From Prillingera fragicola (lineage: Eukaryota; Basidiomycota; Tremellomycetes; Trichosporonales; Trichosporonaceae): a stretch of 64,000 nucleotides of DNA. The translations under genes and the position numbers were made by a program. The stretch covers positions 186,001 to 250,000 of the forward strand of contig BEDY01000007.1 in the NCBI GenBank assembly GCA_002335605.1, written 5' to 3'. Every line of letters starts with the position of its first letter. The first letter of the stretch is position 1. The notes under the pieces were generated by a model. It was given only the letters and a program-made list of their open reading frames with translations, ran no database searches and had not been told where the DNA came from. Positions 21,777 through 32,666 of this stretch are shown here, in pieces.

Positions 21777-23559
21777 TCACGCAGGCGGCTCCCCCTCCCC
21801 CTGACCAACGACCACAAGCCGCCGCTCCCCCAACGGCGCCGGCGTGCCGTTCCCCGGAACCAGCGGCGGAGACGCGCCCCCCTCCCCCGAGCGCGCGCGG
21901 TCGTAGCTGTACGCCGACGCCGACGTGGCCGTGACGGCCGACACGCTGCTCTGCGCTGACAGCCGCGACGTGCCGCGGCCAGGCGCAGCGCCGGCGGGCA
22001 GCGTGCTGGGATAGTACGGATAGTCCGCGTAGTCCGTGTATGGCTCGTACCCCCGCATCGGGCTGGGGGCGTACGCATCAACAGGCGCGGCGTACGGCCT
22101 GGTAGTGTCGTAGTCGCTACCCGGGGGGGAGCCGGCGTAGGCGCGCAGACTTGGGGCGGGGTCGTACAGCGGTGTACGGGACATTGCTGGGGCGGGGTAG
22201 GGGTCGATTTCTGTGCGTGAGAGCAGGGGGGAGTGGTGGGGTGCTAGGGCTGCGCGGGTGTCGATCTCGCGCTGGCGGCGGCGGCGGCGGCGGCGGTAGA
22301 TTGTCCACCAGAGGGCTACTGCTAGGAGCACGAGGAGGGCGAGGCCGCCTACGACGCCGCCAGCGATGGGGCCGGCCGGTGACGAGGTGTTGGTCGGTGA
22401 CTGCAGGGTGGAGACGACGAGGGTCGTCGTCGTCCCTGGGTGGCCCGCTGCGTCGGTCGTGGTGACCAGCTTCATACTCGTGGTGAGCCGGGCGGCGTCT
22501 AAAACTGTGCTGCCCTCGCTTACGGCCGCGCCCGGGTGGGCTGGGGTCGTCCCTGTCTCTGTGGGATCGAGGGGGTTGGCAGCTGTCGGCGCAGGGTTGG
22601 CTGTGGCGGCCGGGTCGGCTGGGGTGTGAGCAGATGGTCGCACGACTGGAAGCTGCAGTGGGTCGACTCCAGACGGAATAACTGGTCCTGGAGACGCACC
22701 TGGGACAGACACACTGGGTACGACAATGCCCGAGGCCGACACACTTGGCAGCACAACACCGCCAGGCTCTGTCGCAGCAGCAGAAGACTCGGCTGGCGCT
22801 GACGCACTTGGCTGAGAAACACCCGGAGACGACACTCCTGGCGCTGACGCACCTGGGTCAGCCGACGATGCGGCAGGATTGGACGGCTCGGCTGGCGGTG
22901 CAGGCGCCACGGAGCTGGGCTGTAGCACCGCCGTGGGCGACCCCACTGGGTTCGAAGGCGTTACAGAGAGGGCAGGAGCAGACGCACCTGGGTTGGACAC
23001 CCCTGGGTCAGACGGCTCTGGGTTCGACGGCCCGTTCGAGGGAGCTGGTTCAGATGGAACCGGGTTGGGAGCTGGCTCAGGCGGAGCTGGGTCTGAGGGA
23101 GCAGGCGTGGACGGAGCTGGGTTAGAAGGAGCAGGAGAGCCACCCTGGTTCGAAGGCTCCGACGGCGCTGGAGCAGACGGCGCTGGAACAGACGGTACCG
23201 GCTCCGACGGCGCGGGTACCGAAGGCGCAGGTGAGCCTCCTGGGTCGCTTGGTGCAGGGTTGCTCGGCGCTGGCGAGCCCCCGGGGTCACTGGGTGCGGG
23301 ATTGACGGTGCTGGCGACCCGCCTGGGTCGGTGGGAGCTGGCGGGGCTGGGGATCCGGGGTCACTAGGCGCCTGTGTCGGTGCTGGTGAGCCTGGGATGT
23401 CTGTGGGTTGCGGTCCTGGTGATCCGCCTGGGTTGTCGGAGGGGGCAGGTGTTGGGGTTGGAGCTGGGGAGCCTGGGAGTCCGGAAGGTGGGTCTGGACA
23501 AGCTGTTAGCTGTTGACGGGGCGATAGCGGGTTGAGACTGCGAGATGGTACGTACCCAT
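21777..23559 (-). CDS. Single-pass membrane protein with Pro/Ala/Ser-rich ectodomain, copy B (frameshifted)
   Basis: Paralogue of copy A with the same plan: a 4-nt first exon (23559-23556, ATG G, donor GTACGT), a 53-nt intron and a long second exon starting at 23502. The ectodomain is built of PAPS, SDPGGSPAP and similar repeats. The membrane segment (IAGGVVGGLALLVLLAVAL) is followed by YRRRRRRR and a Tyr/Pro/Ser-rich tail ending near 21777. The frame entering from the ATG does not stay in register: near 23305 one base appears to be missing within a PAPSNPAP repeat, after which the correct reading continues in the next frame. As it stands, translation from the ATG would stop at 22961 without a membrane segment. 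It may be a real indel, an assembly error in the repeat, or a very unusual 29-nt intron. Confidence 0.65.
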
Positions 23560-25331
23560 TGCAGTAGATGAGTGAATGGACAATGGCAAGGAGAAGGGAT
23601 GTGCAATGACAAGGATCTATGTATTCTGAGTGTGAGGACTATCGTAAGAGAGCATGCGCAGTAGTGCTTGTTGGCAGCAGTCGGCACAGTGCTCACTCGC
23701 TCGCACTGCTGCAAGCTATGCATCCCTCTCTCTCTACCCTGCTCGATACGCCGAGATTCCTATGCATCCCAGAGTCTAGAGAGCACAGGATTATAAAGCA
23801 TGGCAGTAGAGTACAGGAATGCATTATACGCCCAGAGGACAAGACGTGCGACAGGTTCCACTCCCGGCACCGTCGGGGTCGGGGCCATGCTCCTTTCGGC
23901 CAATGCATGCTGCCGAGAGATCTGGCTTGTGCAAGTACACATGGCTGGAATAGCACCTCATGCTGAAGATCTGCGGCGTCGTGAGCTGCACTGTTGTTCT
24001 GTACGGTTGCTACTCGGAGCCATCGTCGAGGAATGGAGATTGACATGTTCCCAAGATCTCATCAATCTACAACGCAGGGCTGGCTCGGGACAGCCGCTGT
24101 TCTGTTCTTATCTGGCCTGTCCTGCTAGACATTCAAGAGGTCTGTCGCACATGCACAGTGAGTGCAGCTCGGCGTCAAGGCAGTGTGCTTTGCTGTGTAC
24201 ATGGGGACTGAACACTATGTACAGCAGAGTGGCACATTCATCGGCCTCGGCACTCGGCACTTCCATCTACGCCGACAACATGATCATTCCTGTACAGTCC
24301 TCCAACACTGCAGAGCAATAAGTTGCAACACCTATGGAACCACGTATATTGTGCATGTGCTGAGCATGGCAATACAATACAAGCTGTGAATAGCAAGCAT
24401 GTACGAATATGCCGAACCCCCACCGCGTTGAGAACTACGTTGTCGTGGGTATTGTGTTTCATGGCTTGCTTGTCGGTTGCTACACAACCTTCACACTCAA
24501 ACACTCCTCTTTAATACACACTACAAGCAGGTTGTCTTTTCCATCTGTTCTCGGCAAACATGACCCCAGTGGTGAGTGTTAAAAGTTGGAACAAGTCGAT
24601 ATGCGATACTTGTACCGCTGACGAGAGCCCCTTCCGTCTCAAAGTATCCATCAACAGTCCCATCTCGCGCCTCATAACGCATCGTCTCCTCTCTGCACTC
24701 ACTTCTTCGCTTTCAATTGTAACTCTTGTGCCAGCATGGCAACTGAACCATAACCAGCAAATGCCGTGTCCTTGCAGTCATCTCTTGGGCATCTGTAAGC
24801 AACCAGCGCCTGGGGTAGACGTACGCTGTCCCACTTGGGGTTGTCTCGTTAATATGGGAATCCACAGGTAGTTAGTTACTCATCCTCCCTCAGCCGGTTC
24901 TATCCCCAGACTCATCTATCAGCCCGCGAATTAATCTAAAAAATAATGACCCCAAGACCCCACAGAGTCTGAATAGCACTCCCTCGTTGCCCAGAGGCGT
25001 GCACACAGCAAGCCCCAGCACCCACATGTATTCCATGGGAAGGAGCCACATAATCTTGAACGGCATTGCAGGGGGGTCAACTGCAACGCTGCCTCTCTTT
25101 CCTGCTTGTGCTCGACTTGACAGCGTTGCGCCACTCGCGCATTTGCTGCGACCCTCATAAACCACTCGCGGACAGAATGTCAGCACCACTGCATCGCCGG
25201 CCCACTATACGTGCAGATCAGCAAATACGCCACCCCAAAGCCCATAATCGTGGCAAGTAATGGTCCTGCATGACATGCTGGTGCACATGTAATCTCCACC
25301 CCCTCCCGCCCTACACCGCCAGCGGCGGCGC
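23560..25331. other. Intergenic region, about 1.8 kb
   Basis: Lies between copy B and the TBC gene. A 103-codon open frame at 24560-24871 begins after a plausible leader and contains a GTGAGT donor four codons after its ATG, but neither reading matches a known family. Nothing else was seen. It includes the promoter of copy B at the left end. Confidence 0.5.
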
Positions 25332-28300
25332 CTAGTCGTCCATCTCCGCCTGCAGCGCCGCAACATGCTTATCAACAAGCCCCACAATCTCAGCATGCCG
25401 CACCCCGTGCTTCAACCCATGCTGGAGGGCCATCAGCCTGTCCGCGCCCCACAGCCTGCTCGTCATCCCTGCCACACAGGCAAACAGGCCCGTGACGCTG
25501 TCGGTCCCGCACAGCTCGGCCTCGTACAGCTTGAGCATGGCGATGGCGACGCGGAACAGGACGTCGTGGCCCTCGACGAAAAAGATGTCCCACACGCGGA
25601 ACAGCGTTTCGACGGGGAGGCAGTCTGTGAACAGCGACAGGAACCAGCCAAAGGTCACTGACGCGAGGTCCACGCCTAGTTCGGCTAGGTGGATCGACAG
25701 CCGCGGGATGTGCTGCGCGACGAGGTCGTTTAGCGCCAGCTGGTCTGCGCGCGAGCCGAGCAGCGACGGCGCAAAGTAGTCGGTGGGCAGGAGACGCTCA
25801 ATGATGCAGTGCAGCACCCAAAAGGCCTGTTCCTCGTCCGTGTGCGTAAGCAGCAACGTTGCAGCCAGCATCTGTCGTGTCAGCACTTTAACCAAAGCGC
25901 GACTCACATTCATGCCCTGGCAGTAGCCCACGGCGGGATTGTGCCAGCTATAGGCCACCAGCACCCTCCTGAGCTTGGCGACGCCGGGGCCGTCCCCGCC
26001 AAAAAAGACGTTACCAGGAAACGTCCGCCCGACGTCCTTTTCAATCTCGGCCATGACAGGGCTGTTGTCGTCCTTGTGCACGGCCAAAATCTCGGCATAC
26101 TCGCCTGGCACCAGCAGATCCCGGGCGCCAGAACACTCAGCCCATACGTCGGCGCGGTACGGAATCGGGATACCCCGGCGCGCCAGGCGGAGGAACGCCT
26201 TGTACTCTTCCTTGCCCTCTGGCGACTGCCCGGCGTTGACGACCGCGGCGATGGCCGCGCCGACACCCACGTCCTGCTCGGCAGACGATTTGGGGCGCAC
26301 GTTCGAAGGTCCCCGGCGCGCGCGAGTGCGTTTGCGTAGAAAGGCGTCCCATTCGGCCGTGCGCGCTTTCTGCTGGCGGTCATGTATATCTGTCAGCTGG
26401 TCTAGCAGACTAGACACCGTTAGGCGAGATGCCTTGGCGCTCTCCTTTGCCGGCTCTGGAGACGGTGACGCTTGCAGCGCAGCATTGACGGACAGTGGCG
26501 AGGTGGAGGAAGAAATGCTCGTCTGCAGGGAGGACGCACCGCGGACAGACACGGTGAGGTCGTCCTTGCCTGTCGTTGGCAGCGAGGGGGGCGGGCCAGC
26601 AAGGCCGCGCAACGTCGCCCGTCTCTTGCCCGTGCCGTTCGGTGGGGTGCTGGTGCCAGAGTCCTTGTTCGGCGAGCGAGGGGGGGTAGGCGACGTCGGC
26701 CGGGACGATCCGCTGGAGCGCGACCGCGCACGATTCATGACCGGCACAGCAAGCGACTCGCGACGTATAGGTGTGGCAGGCGAGGGCGTCGAGGTCGTTG
26801 ACTCTGGAATGTGACCAGTGAGCGATATCGGCGCCGGCGTGCCAGCGCGGCTGGCGTCTTTGAGCATGCTCGCGTGTTGAATGTCGTCTAGAGCAGTTAG
26901 CAAGGACCTGGGTAGTTGGTCGACTCACAGATAAATCCGTAACGATCTGTCAGCGGAGGCTGGTCGCTCGTGAAGCGCGTAGCTGTCGCGAGCTTGGCTT
27001 GCCTAGAGCTCTGGAAGAAGGAACCGAGATTCTGACGCGACAGCAACACGGTCGGTGGGCGGCTCTCGTCGGGGACGATACTTGCGAGCTCGACGCTGGG
27101 CGGGGGCGTCTCGCCTGGTGGACTCGGTGTGCCGGGCGAAGGGAGGTTCTGCGCCATGGCCGTTGTAGGAAAGGGTCGCGTTGATGCGCGGTTGAGGAGC
27201 GCGGGCCGCGTGGTTGGAGGACGCGATGACTCGCCGCCACTGGCCATGGCCTTGCCGCGAGACAACAGCGTGCGCCCAACGGCCACAGTCGCAGCAATCG
27301 CCTGGTCGCTGTACCCAGGCTCGCCCTTGGGCGCTCCAGTTGGGGCCTCGGGTATGACTGGCTGAGGAGCCTGGCTCGACACTGACGCCGCGCGTGATCT
27401 CGCGCGCTGCCGTCCTGGCGGGTCCCGGGGTGAGATCTCCGCATCGCGCGCGTTGCTGATGAGCGTGTGGGCGAGTGCAGCGAGCTTGGGTCCGCGCGAC
27501 GTGTCGACCAGTATCGACCCAGGATCCGGCGTGAGGATACGCTGCAAAGGTCAGTCAAGAGGTAGGCGGGAGACTCACCGTAGCGAGAAAGATTGCTCGA
27601 AAGCTCGGCGCACTGCCACCATCGCCCTTGCGCCATTGCTCGTCCTCCTCAGCCACGGTCGCACTCCCCACCGAAATAGCCAAGCTAGTCGCGCTGCCTT
27701 TGCGTCCAGGCTTCTTGCCCCATCCCCAGATAGTGCCCCATGCCGAGTTGCGCTTGTGAGCGTTGTCATGCCCAATCGAGGAGCCGCGCAGAGACTGATC
27801 CTGGGAGCGTGCTGAGGTCGTTGAAGGAGAGGGTGACTTGGGTCGTGTGAGATCACGAGGTGCGCTGGACATGTAGGAGGGGGTAGGGGATGTGCGGCCA
27901 TCGTGAAGTAGTAGCGACATGCGTCCAGGGCTCGTCAAGGACGTCGACAGCGCGTCCGCCAGACCATCGTGCAGCGACACCTATAAAAGTCAGCTCCCGC
28001 CTCGACGAGCGACTCACCTGGTCCGCTGTCCGTATACTCTCAGCGAGGATAGGCAACGGGTCCGCACCACCACGCGTCGGTGGCGTCGGTCTCTCAGCAG
28101 CAGCACGAACAGCATGCCTGGTTGCCTCCTCTCTCAACCGGGCATTCTCCAACTCGAGCTTGGTCACCACCTCGTGCAGCTCACGCACCGCACGGCTGAG
28201 TACACGCAGTGGATGCTCCGGCGCCTGGTCGGCCGGCCTGCTCGGTGGTGAAGGCGGAAACAGCGGCGCGTTCGGGTCCTTGTCCTCCTCCACGTCCTCT

Positions 28301-28947
28301 GTCGGCTTGTCGTTCTCTCGCCGCCGGCTAGACGCCGAGCTCGAACTCCCCCGTCGCAGTGGTGTCGACGACCCAGGGACGCGCGGCGCGTATGGCTCAA
28401 GGAAAGACGCCAGCTCGCCGTCTGTCATGTCGTCAAAGCGCGTATCCAGCAGCGCGAGCTCGTCTCGTCCGAGACAGTCGAGATACGCCGCCCAGCCATT
28501 CGACCCCACAGGCGTGCGCTCCGCCGAGCTCCCCACGCTGCCTCGTGGCTTGAACCGCCTGGGCGTGTGGGTCCCGTCGTCGCCGTTTGTGTCAAACAGC
28601 GCCGGCACTGGCGATGTCAGGCGCCGCCGGCTCGGGCCTGCCACCGATCCCAAGCCCAGCAGGTCGTCTGCTGGCGTCGAGAGCGTGCCGGCGCGCCGAG
28701 AGCGGGTGGACGAGCCGCCTGCTGAGACAATGGGATGGAGCGTGTTGGTCGCATAGGCCGTGATGTGTGAGGGGCAGGGGGGCGACGCGTTGGTCGTTGA
28801 GGGTTGTTGCGCGCGGCGCGGTGTGAGGTCAAAGTAGCCGTCGTTTGAGACGATGCGACGGGCGAGGGCTGCCTGGGTGGGGGAGAGGGGGTGTGGTAGT
28901 GATGAGGACGAGGCAGAGGTGCTGTTGTCCTGGTCTGGTGTGCCCAT
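25332..28947 (-). CDS. TBC-domain Rab GTPase-activating protein
   Basis: Five exons (28947-28018, 27980-27579, 27541-26929, 26887-25908, 25871-25332) encode 1154 residues. The first about 870 residues are largely disordered (Ser/Pro/Arg-rich) with one probable coiled coil (about residues 255-290, REVTKLELENARLREE type). The TBC domain follows at about residues 880-1120: the arginine finger in IEKDVGRTFPGN and the glutamine finger in YCQGMN are both present, so it should accelerate GTP hydrolysis by a Rab protein in membrane traffic. The last intron (25872-25907, 36 nt) has no stop and keeps frame, so it looks coding, but it interrupts YCQGMN-MLAATLLL exactly where the family is continuous. 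Which Rab it serves is unknown. Confidence 0.88.
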
Positions 28948-29430
28948 GACGGATGGGTCATAGGAGAGAGTGGGGAGTGTCAAGATGACAACAGTGTCAT
29001 GTCGTCAGGAAGTGGGTGGTGGTGGTGGTGATGGTGTGGTCGTCGATGCTAAGGGTCAGGTTACAGCTCACAGCTTACATCCAGCAGCCAGAATGAGCCG
29101 ACGACAGTTGCCCCTTGCTGTCCGCAGCCTCAGAGTCATCAACGGAGGTCTCGGTGTCATCTGCAACGACGACGACGTCAGGAGGAGAATTCTTACGTAA
29201 TCAGTGTTCAGGTCAACAACCCATCCTCCTCATCCTCCTCTTGACCTCTTCATCTTCTTCATCTTCTTCTTCATCTTCATCCTCATCAACCGCATGCAAC
29301 CTCATACTCCAGCATCTATACCGCAGCCTCGTTTTCACCTCATCTCTTATCTCTGACACCGCCATGTCCAGTGGCGTGCAGCTTGCTGGCGAACTGTAGT
29401 TTGCCACCCAACGAGCAACCACTCTCGACC
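28948..29430. other. Divergent promoter with pyrimidine microsatellite
   Basis: This 483-bp region lies between the TBC gene (minus) and the kinase-like gene (plus). It carries a long TCTTCA/CTCCT-type pyrimidine run at about 29217-29290, a short upstream ORF (29364-29399) and, on the minus strand, an out-of-frame ATG at 28961 upstream of the TBC start. No other gene was seen. Confidence 0.55.
29364..29399 (+). promoter_or_regulatory. Upstream ORF before the kinase-like gene
   Basis: A complete 11-codon ORF (ATG 29364, TAG 29397-29399) ends 31 nt before the ATG at 29431. If transcribed in the leader it would dampen translation of the main frame. Transcription start is unknown, so its role is inferred. 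Confidence 0.4.
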
Positions 29431-32263
29431 ATGCCACCGCCGGATACATCCCCTTCCCTCATGCCACAGGCATCTATGCCTATGAATCGGCAAGACACCC
29501 AAGTCAACCGTGACGCGCAGTCACCGTATACCTACACCGACATCGACGGCACGCAAGTCACGATGCCTTGGTGGCAGTATACAACGTTGCCGCCTGCTTT
29601 ACTGCCCCTTTCCTCCCACCACCTTTTGGACACATACTCTGATACATGCTGGATAGACTCCAACCCCGCCCATAATTTGACCGCTGTGGGCCTTGAGAGC
29701 GTGGACGCCGACTCGGCACGTCAGCCACCATCAAATGCGGCGCCTTCAACTCGCAAAAGGTTCAACGAAGCAGCGCACTCACCGTCGAAGAGGAGCCGCA
29801 ACGTGGAAGCGGATTCTCTTACAAGTGCCTCACGTGTCCCTCCAGACACGACAGCTCTTCCTGAAATTCCTAGTGGCGGGCGAGTGGACACGCCCACTCG
29901 CACTGCCAACTCTCTTCGCGGGCCGGCAGTCTCGATGGATTATAAATCTTTCTGGGCTGGCTTGGGGGTAGTTCAGTGAGCACTGACCCACACTGACTGC
30001 TAACTGTCAGGTTCCAATTCCGCCAATCTTTGCTGGACGAACGCCTGTTGCCTTTGGACGACGCGATCGCTCCCGACCATACCGGACCATTCCGGCGCAA
30101 GGCCTTCGAGTTGATGCTAGTAGCCGAGGCAAATGTCACTTCCTTCACCGCTGAAGGTGAGCGTGAACTGCGCAGCGGAAAGTCATTTTCCACTTATGCG
30201 GATCGACCACCGTCGTGGGTGCGTCGCACACCAATCGGTGGCTGGGAGCTTGGGCAAACGGCGCACGTTCAGTGTCTCGGCGTCACACGAATGGCCAACC
30301 TCTTCGCTGAAGACAAGCAAAATTGGAAGGAGGAGGACACATTCTCGCGTCTTGCTCGATGGCAATTTTCGCCCCAGCTGGGTTCTGGCACCGCAGACCT
30401 CGTCACGACTCACGACGACGCCAGCGGGGCAATCTTCGAGCATAAACCATGGCTATCCCTCCGTGACCTGGTGGGCTTCCTATGGTATCTGTTCAAACGC
30501 AACTACTTCATTTCATGGGACTCTGACAATGCGGTCTTGAAGCAATCTGACGATATTGGAGCAGCGATGCGCAGCGTGCTTGCTCACGTAGGTGACCTGT
30601 AGTACATGACCGACTTGTAAATGGGCTGACGATCAGCTGGCCGAGCAGCTTTTTACGCATCGGCGCCGGACAGTCGTTCTGGGCTCCCGAGACCACTTCG
30701 TTCTGTTTCATCTTCAACAACTCGCCCCCGTCCCAGCCATTGCCGTTTCTCAGCTGTTTGTGCGAGACCAACAGCTGAACGGGAAGAAGGGGGATCTTCA
30801 TGTCCAAAACCTCGTCAAGCTCTTGGGCGGGGAGCTCGAAGCTGGGGGAACGGCTCGGGGAACGGCAATTAGACAGAAGTTCCTCGTCAGTTCTGCCAGT
30901 TACCTCCGTGTTTTCACGTCCTTGCTCCTTCCTACGGTGCCGGTAGCCAACGCATTCCAGTGGCCTTCATGGCTGGACAAAATACGAAAGCTTCAGAAGG
31001 ATAACCGTGACCCTGGACAGGAGGGTCCACCGGAGCCTCCCAGCTATCGCCCACCGACACCCCACAGTTCCAGCGGTCCTACAGATGGTCCATCTGGGCC
31101 GCCTAGTGGTTCACGCCAGGGACGTCGCGAGTCTTTCGACACTCGCCAGCTACCAGCTGGCGGCGCAGTGATTGATGGTGCGCCAGACGAGACAGTTCTG
31201 TCCAAGGACGACGTTCTGGCCACCATGGACCAGCTGTTAGTCGGCACTGTGCCTGGCAGTCGCATCACCGTGCCCCCGCTCAAGAGACTCTATACGCGCG
31301 TTGCGAAGTCACGTAAACGACGACTGTCAGACACTTCGGTAGAGTCGGATACCACACAGTCCCTGACTCCTTCTCTGGTCTCAGAGGCTCCTCATTGGGA
31401 GTTGCACACGGTATGTTGTTCATCCGCCACGTCCGCTGACACACAGCCTCATGCCCATGGCCATCACCACGCCCCGCAGGCAAGCCTGTACGAGAGTACC
31501 GCCCCCGAGACTGGCCATGAAGGCGAGGTGATGGCAGCCCAGCAGGGGCGTTTGGAAGTGGGGCGCTACATCAGCCGGGGCAGGCTTTACACCGTGTTCG
31601 AAGGCACTCTGTACCCGCCCATTCGTGCGTCCACCGCTGCGACTGCTCCTCCGCCCGATCCAACAGGCGTCAAGGTTGTCATCAAGTTCTGTGACTTGTC
31701 GTCTTTTGTGGACGGTGCTGACACTCGGGCATTTGATCGCTTCGGGTCATCGGGACAGGAGCCTTTCTCTGCTGCGTACCTCCAGAGTGAAGCGCGCAAA
31801 GCGGTGTACAACGAGGCCAAACTGCTTGAAGGTCCACTCAAGTCGCTTCAAGGTACGGTAGTGCCCAAATTCTTCGGTGTGTGGGGCGCCACCACTGCGG
31901 AGTCTAGCGGGAAGGAAGACATCCTCGCTGTTGTGCTCGGGGACGGTGGGCAAGCGATTGAGGACGACAAGCCCCTCGGACGGGCCAAATGGTGCGTGTT
32001 TGATTCCAACGCAAAAAAAAAGCTGACAGCCCAGTCGAGCTATCAACGCCGCTTACGCAGCCGTGCACGCAGCGCACGTCACACACAACGACGTTGAGCG
32101 GAGACACATCCTATTCCCTTCTGGCGCTGACGATGACTCGACCACCCCGTGCCTCATTGACTGGGAAGGCGCGCGGTACTGGGATGTTGCCAATGCCATG
32201 TACGAGAGGATGTTTGTGTTGGCGCGAGCCCGCGATGTTCAGGCAATGTTCAACCTCTTGTAA
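29431..32263 (+). CDS. Large protein with kinase-like C-terminal domain
   Basis: Exons 29431-29975, 30011-30587, 30637-31410, 31447-31991 and 32035-32263 encode 889 residues. The C-terminal half resembles protein-kinase or aminoglycoside-kinase folds: a VKVVIKF lysine-containing strand, then HND (H831, D833) where catalytic HxD loops occur, and IDWEG (D856) in place of DFG. The usual asparagine after HxD is a histidine (H838), and the DFG motif is altered, so catalysis is doubtful or phosphotransferase-like. The middle (about residues 185-370) shows D311, then E325-x-K327 after a hydrophobic strand, which could be a PD-(D/E)XK nuclease-type core. It is comparable to FunK1-like proteins of basidiomycetes; no function is assigned. 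The 36-nt intron at 31411 is stop-free. Confidence 0.72.
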
Positions 32264-32313
32264 CGTAGGACTCGCCGGCCATTGCATTCCGATGGGCTTG
32301 GGGGCAAGTACGA

Positions 32314-32435
32314 CGACACGAGGACGATTGGCAGCGCAATAGCCTAGACCTTGTGCGGTGGCCTGTGTGGCCAAGTTGTACGACACGACGACGATTAGCA
32401 GCGCAACAGCTTAGACCTTGCGCGATGGCCTGTTT
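32314..32435. repeat. Tandem duplicated 55-bp block
   Basis: Two copies (32314-32368 and 32381-32435) differ at 7 of 55 positions and repeat with a 67-bp period. They lie 3' of the kinase-like gene, before the convergent CCT3 stop, and encode nothing obvious. Confidence 0.75.
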
Positions 32436-32666
32436 GCTGCTCAACAGTACTGTAGCTTTTATACATTGATGTATGCTTCCCCTGTGAACAATCTTGGTCA
32501 TATCAACCTCGTACCGCTCGAGACATTTCGCCCCACGCAGCAACACTTTGCCGCACAGTCTGCACTGAAAAGAGCTAGGTTTATGCTTGTGACTGGGTAC
32601 ATGCAATGACTGCGAACGTAATATGCTCCCCTCCCCACTCTCCACCAACTACCAAGACAATCTCTA

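Noticed and set aside
22961..23290. Arg/Leu-rich ORF on the minus strand
   Set aside because: It is the shifted reading of the Pro/Ala/Ser repeats of the second membrane protein.
23295..23323. 29-nt intron to repair the frame of the second membrane protein
   Set aside because: It would restore the frame but has no branch consensus, a poor donor (GTCGCC) and is below the length of all other introns; an indel is simpler.
24560..24871. 103-codon ORF downstream of a plausible leader
   Set aside because: No family resemblance; a GTGAGT four codons after the ATG makes the frame itself doubtful.
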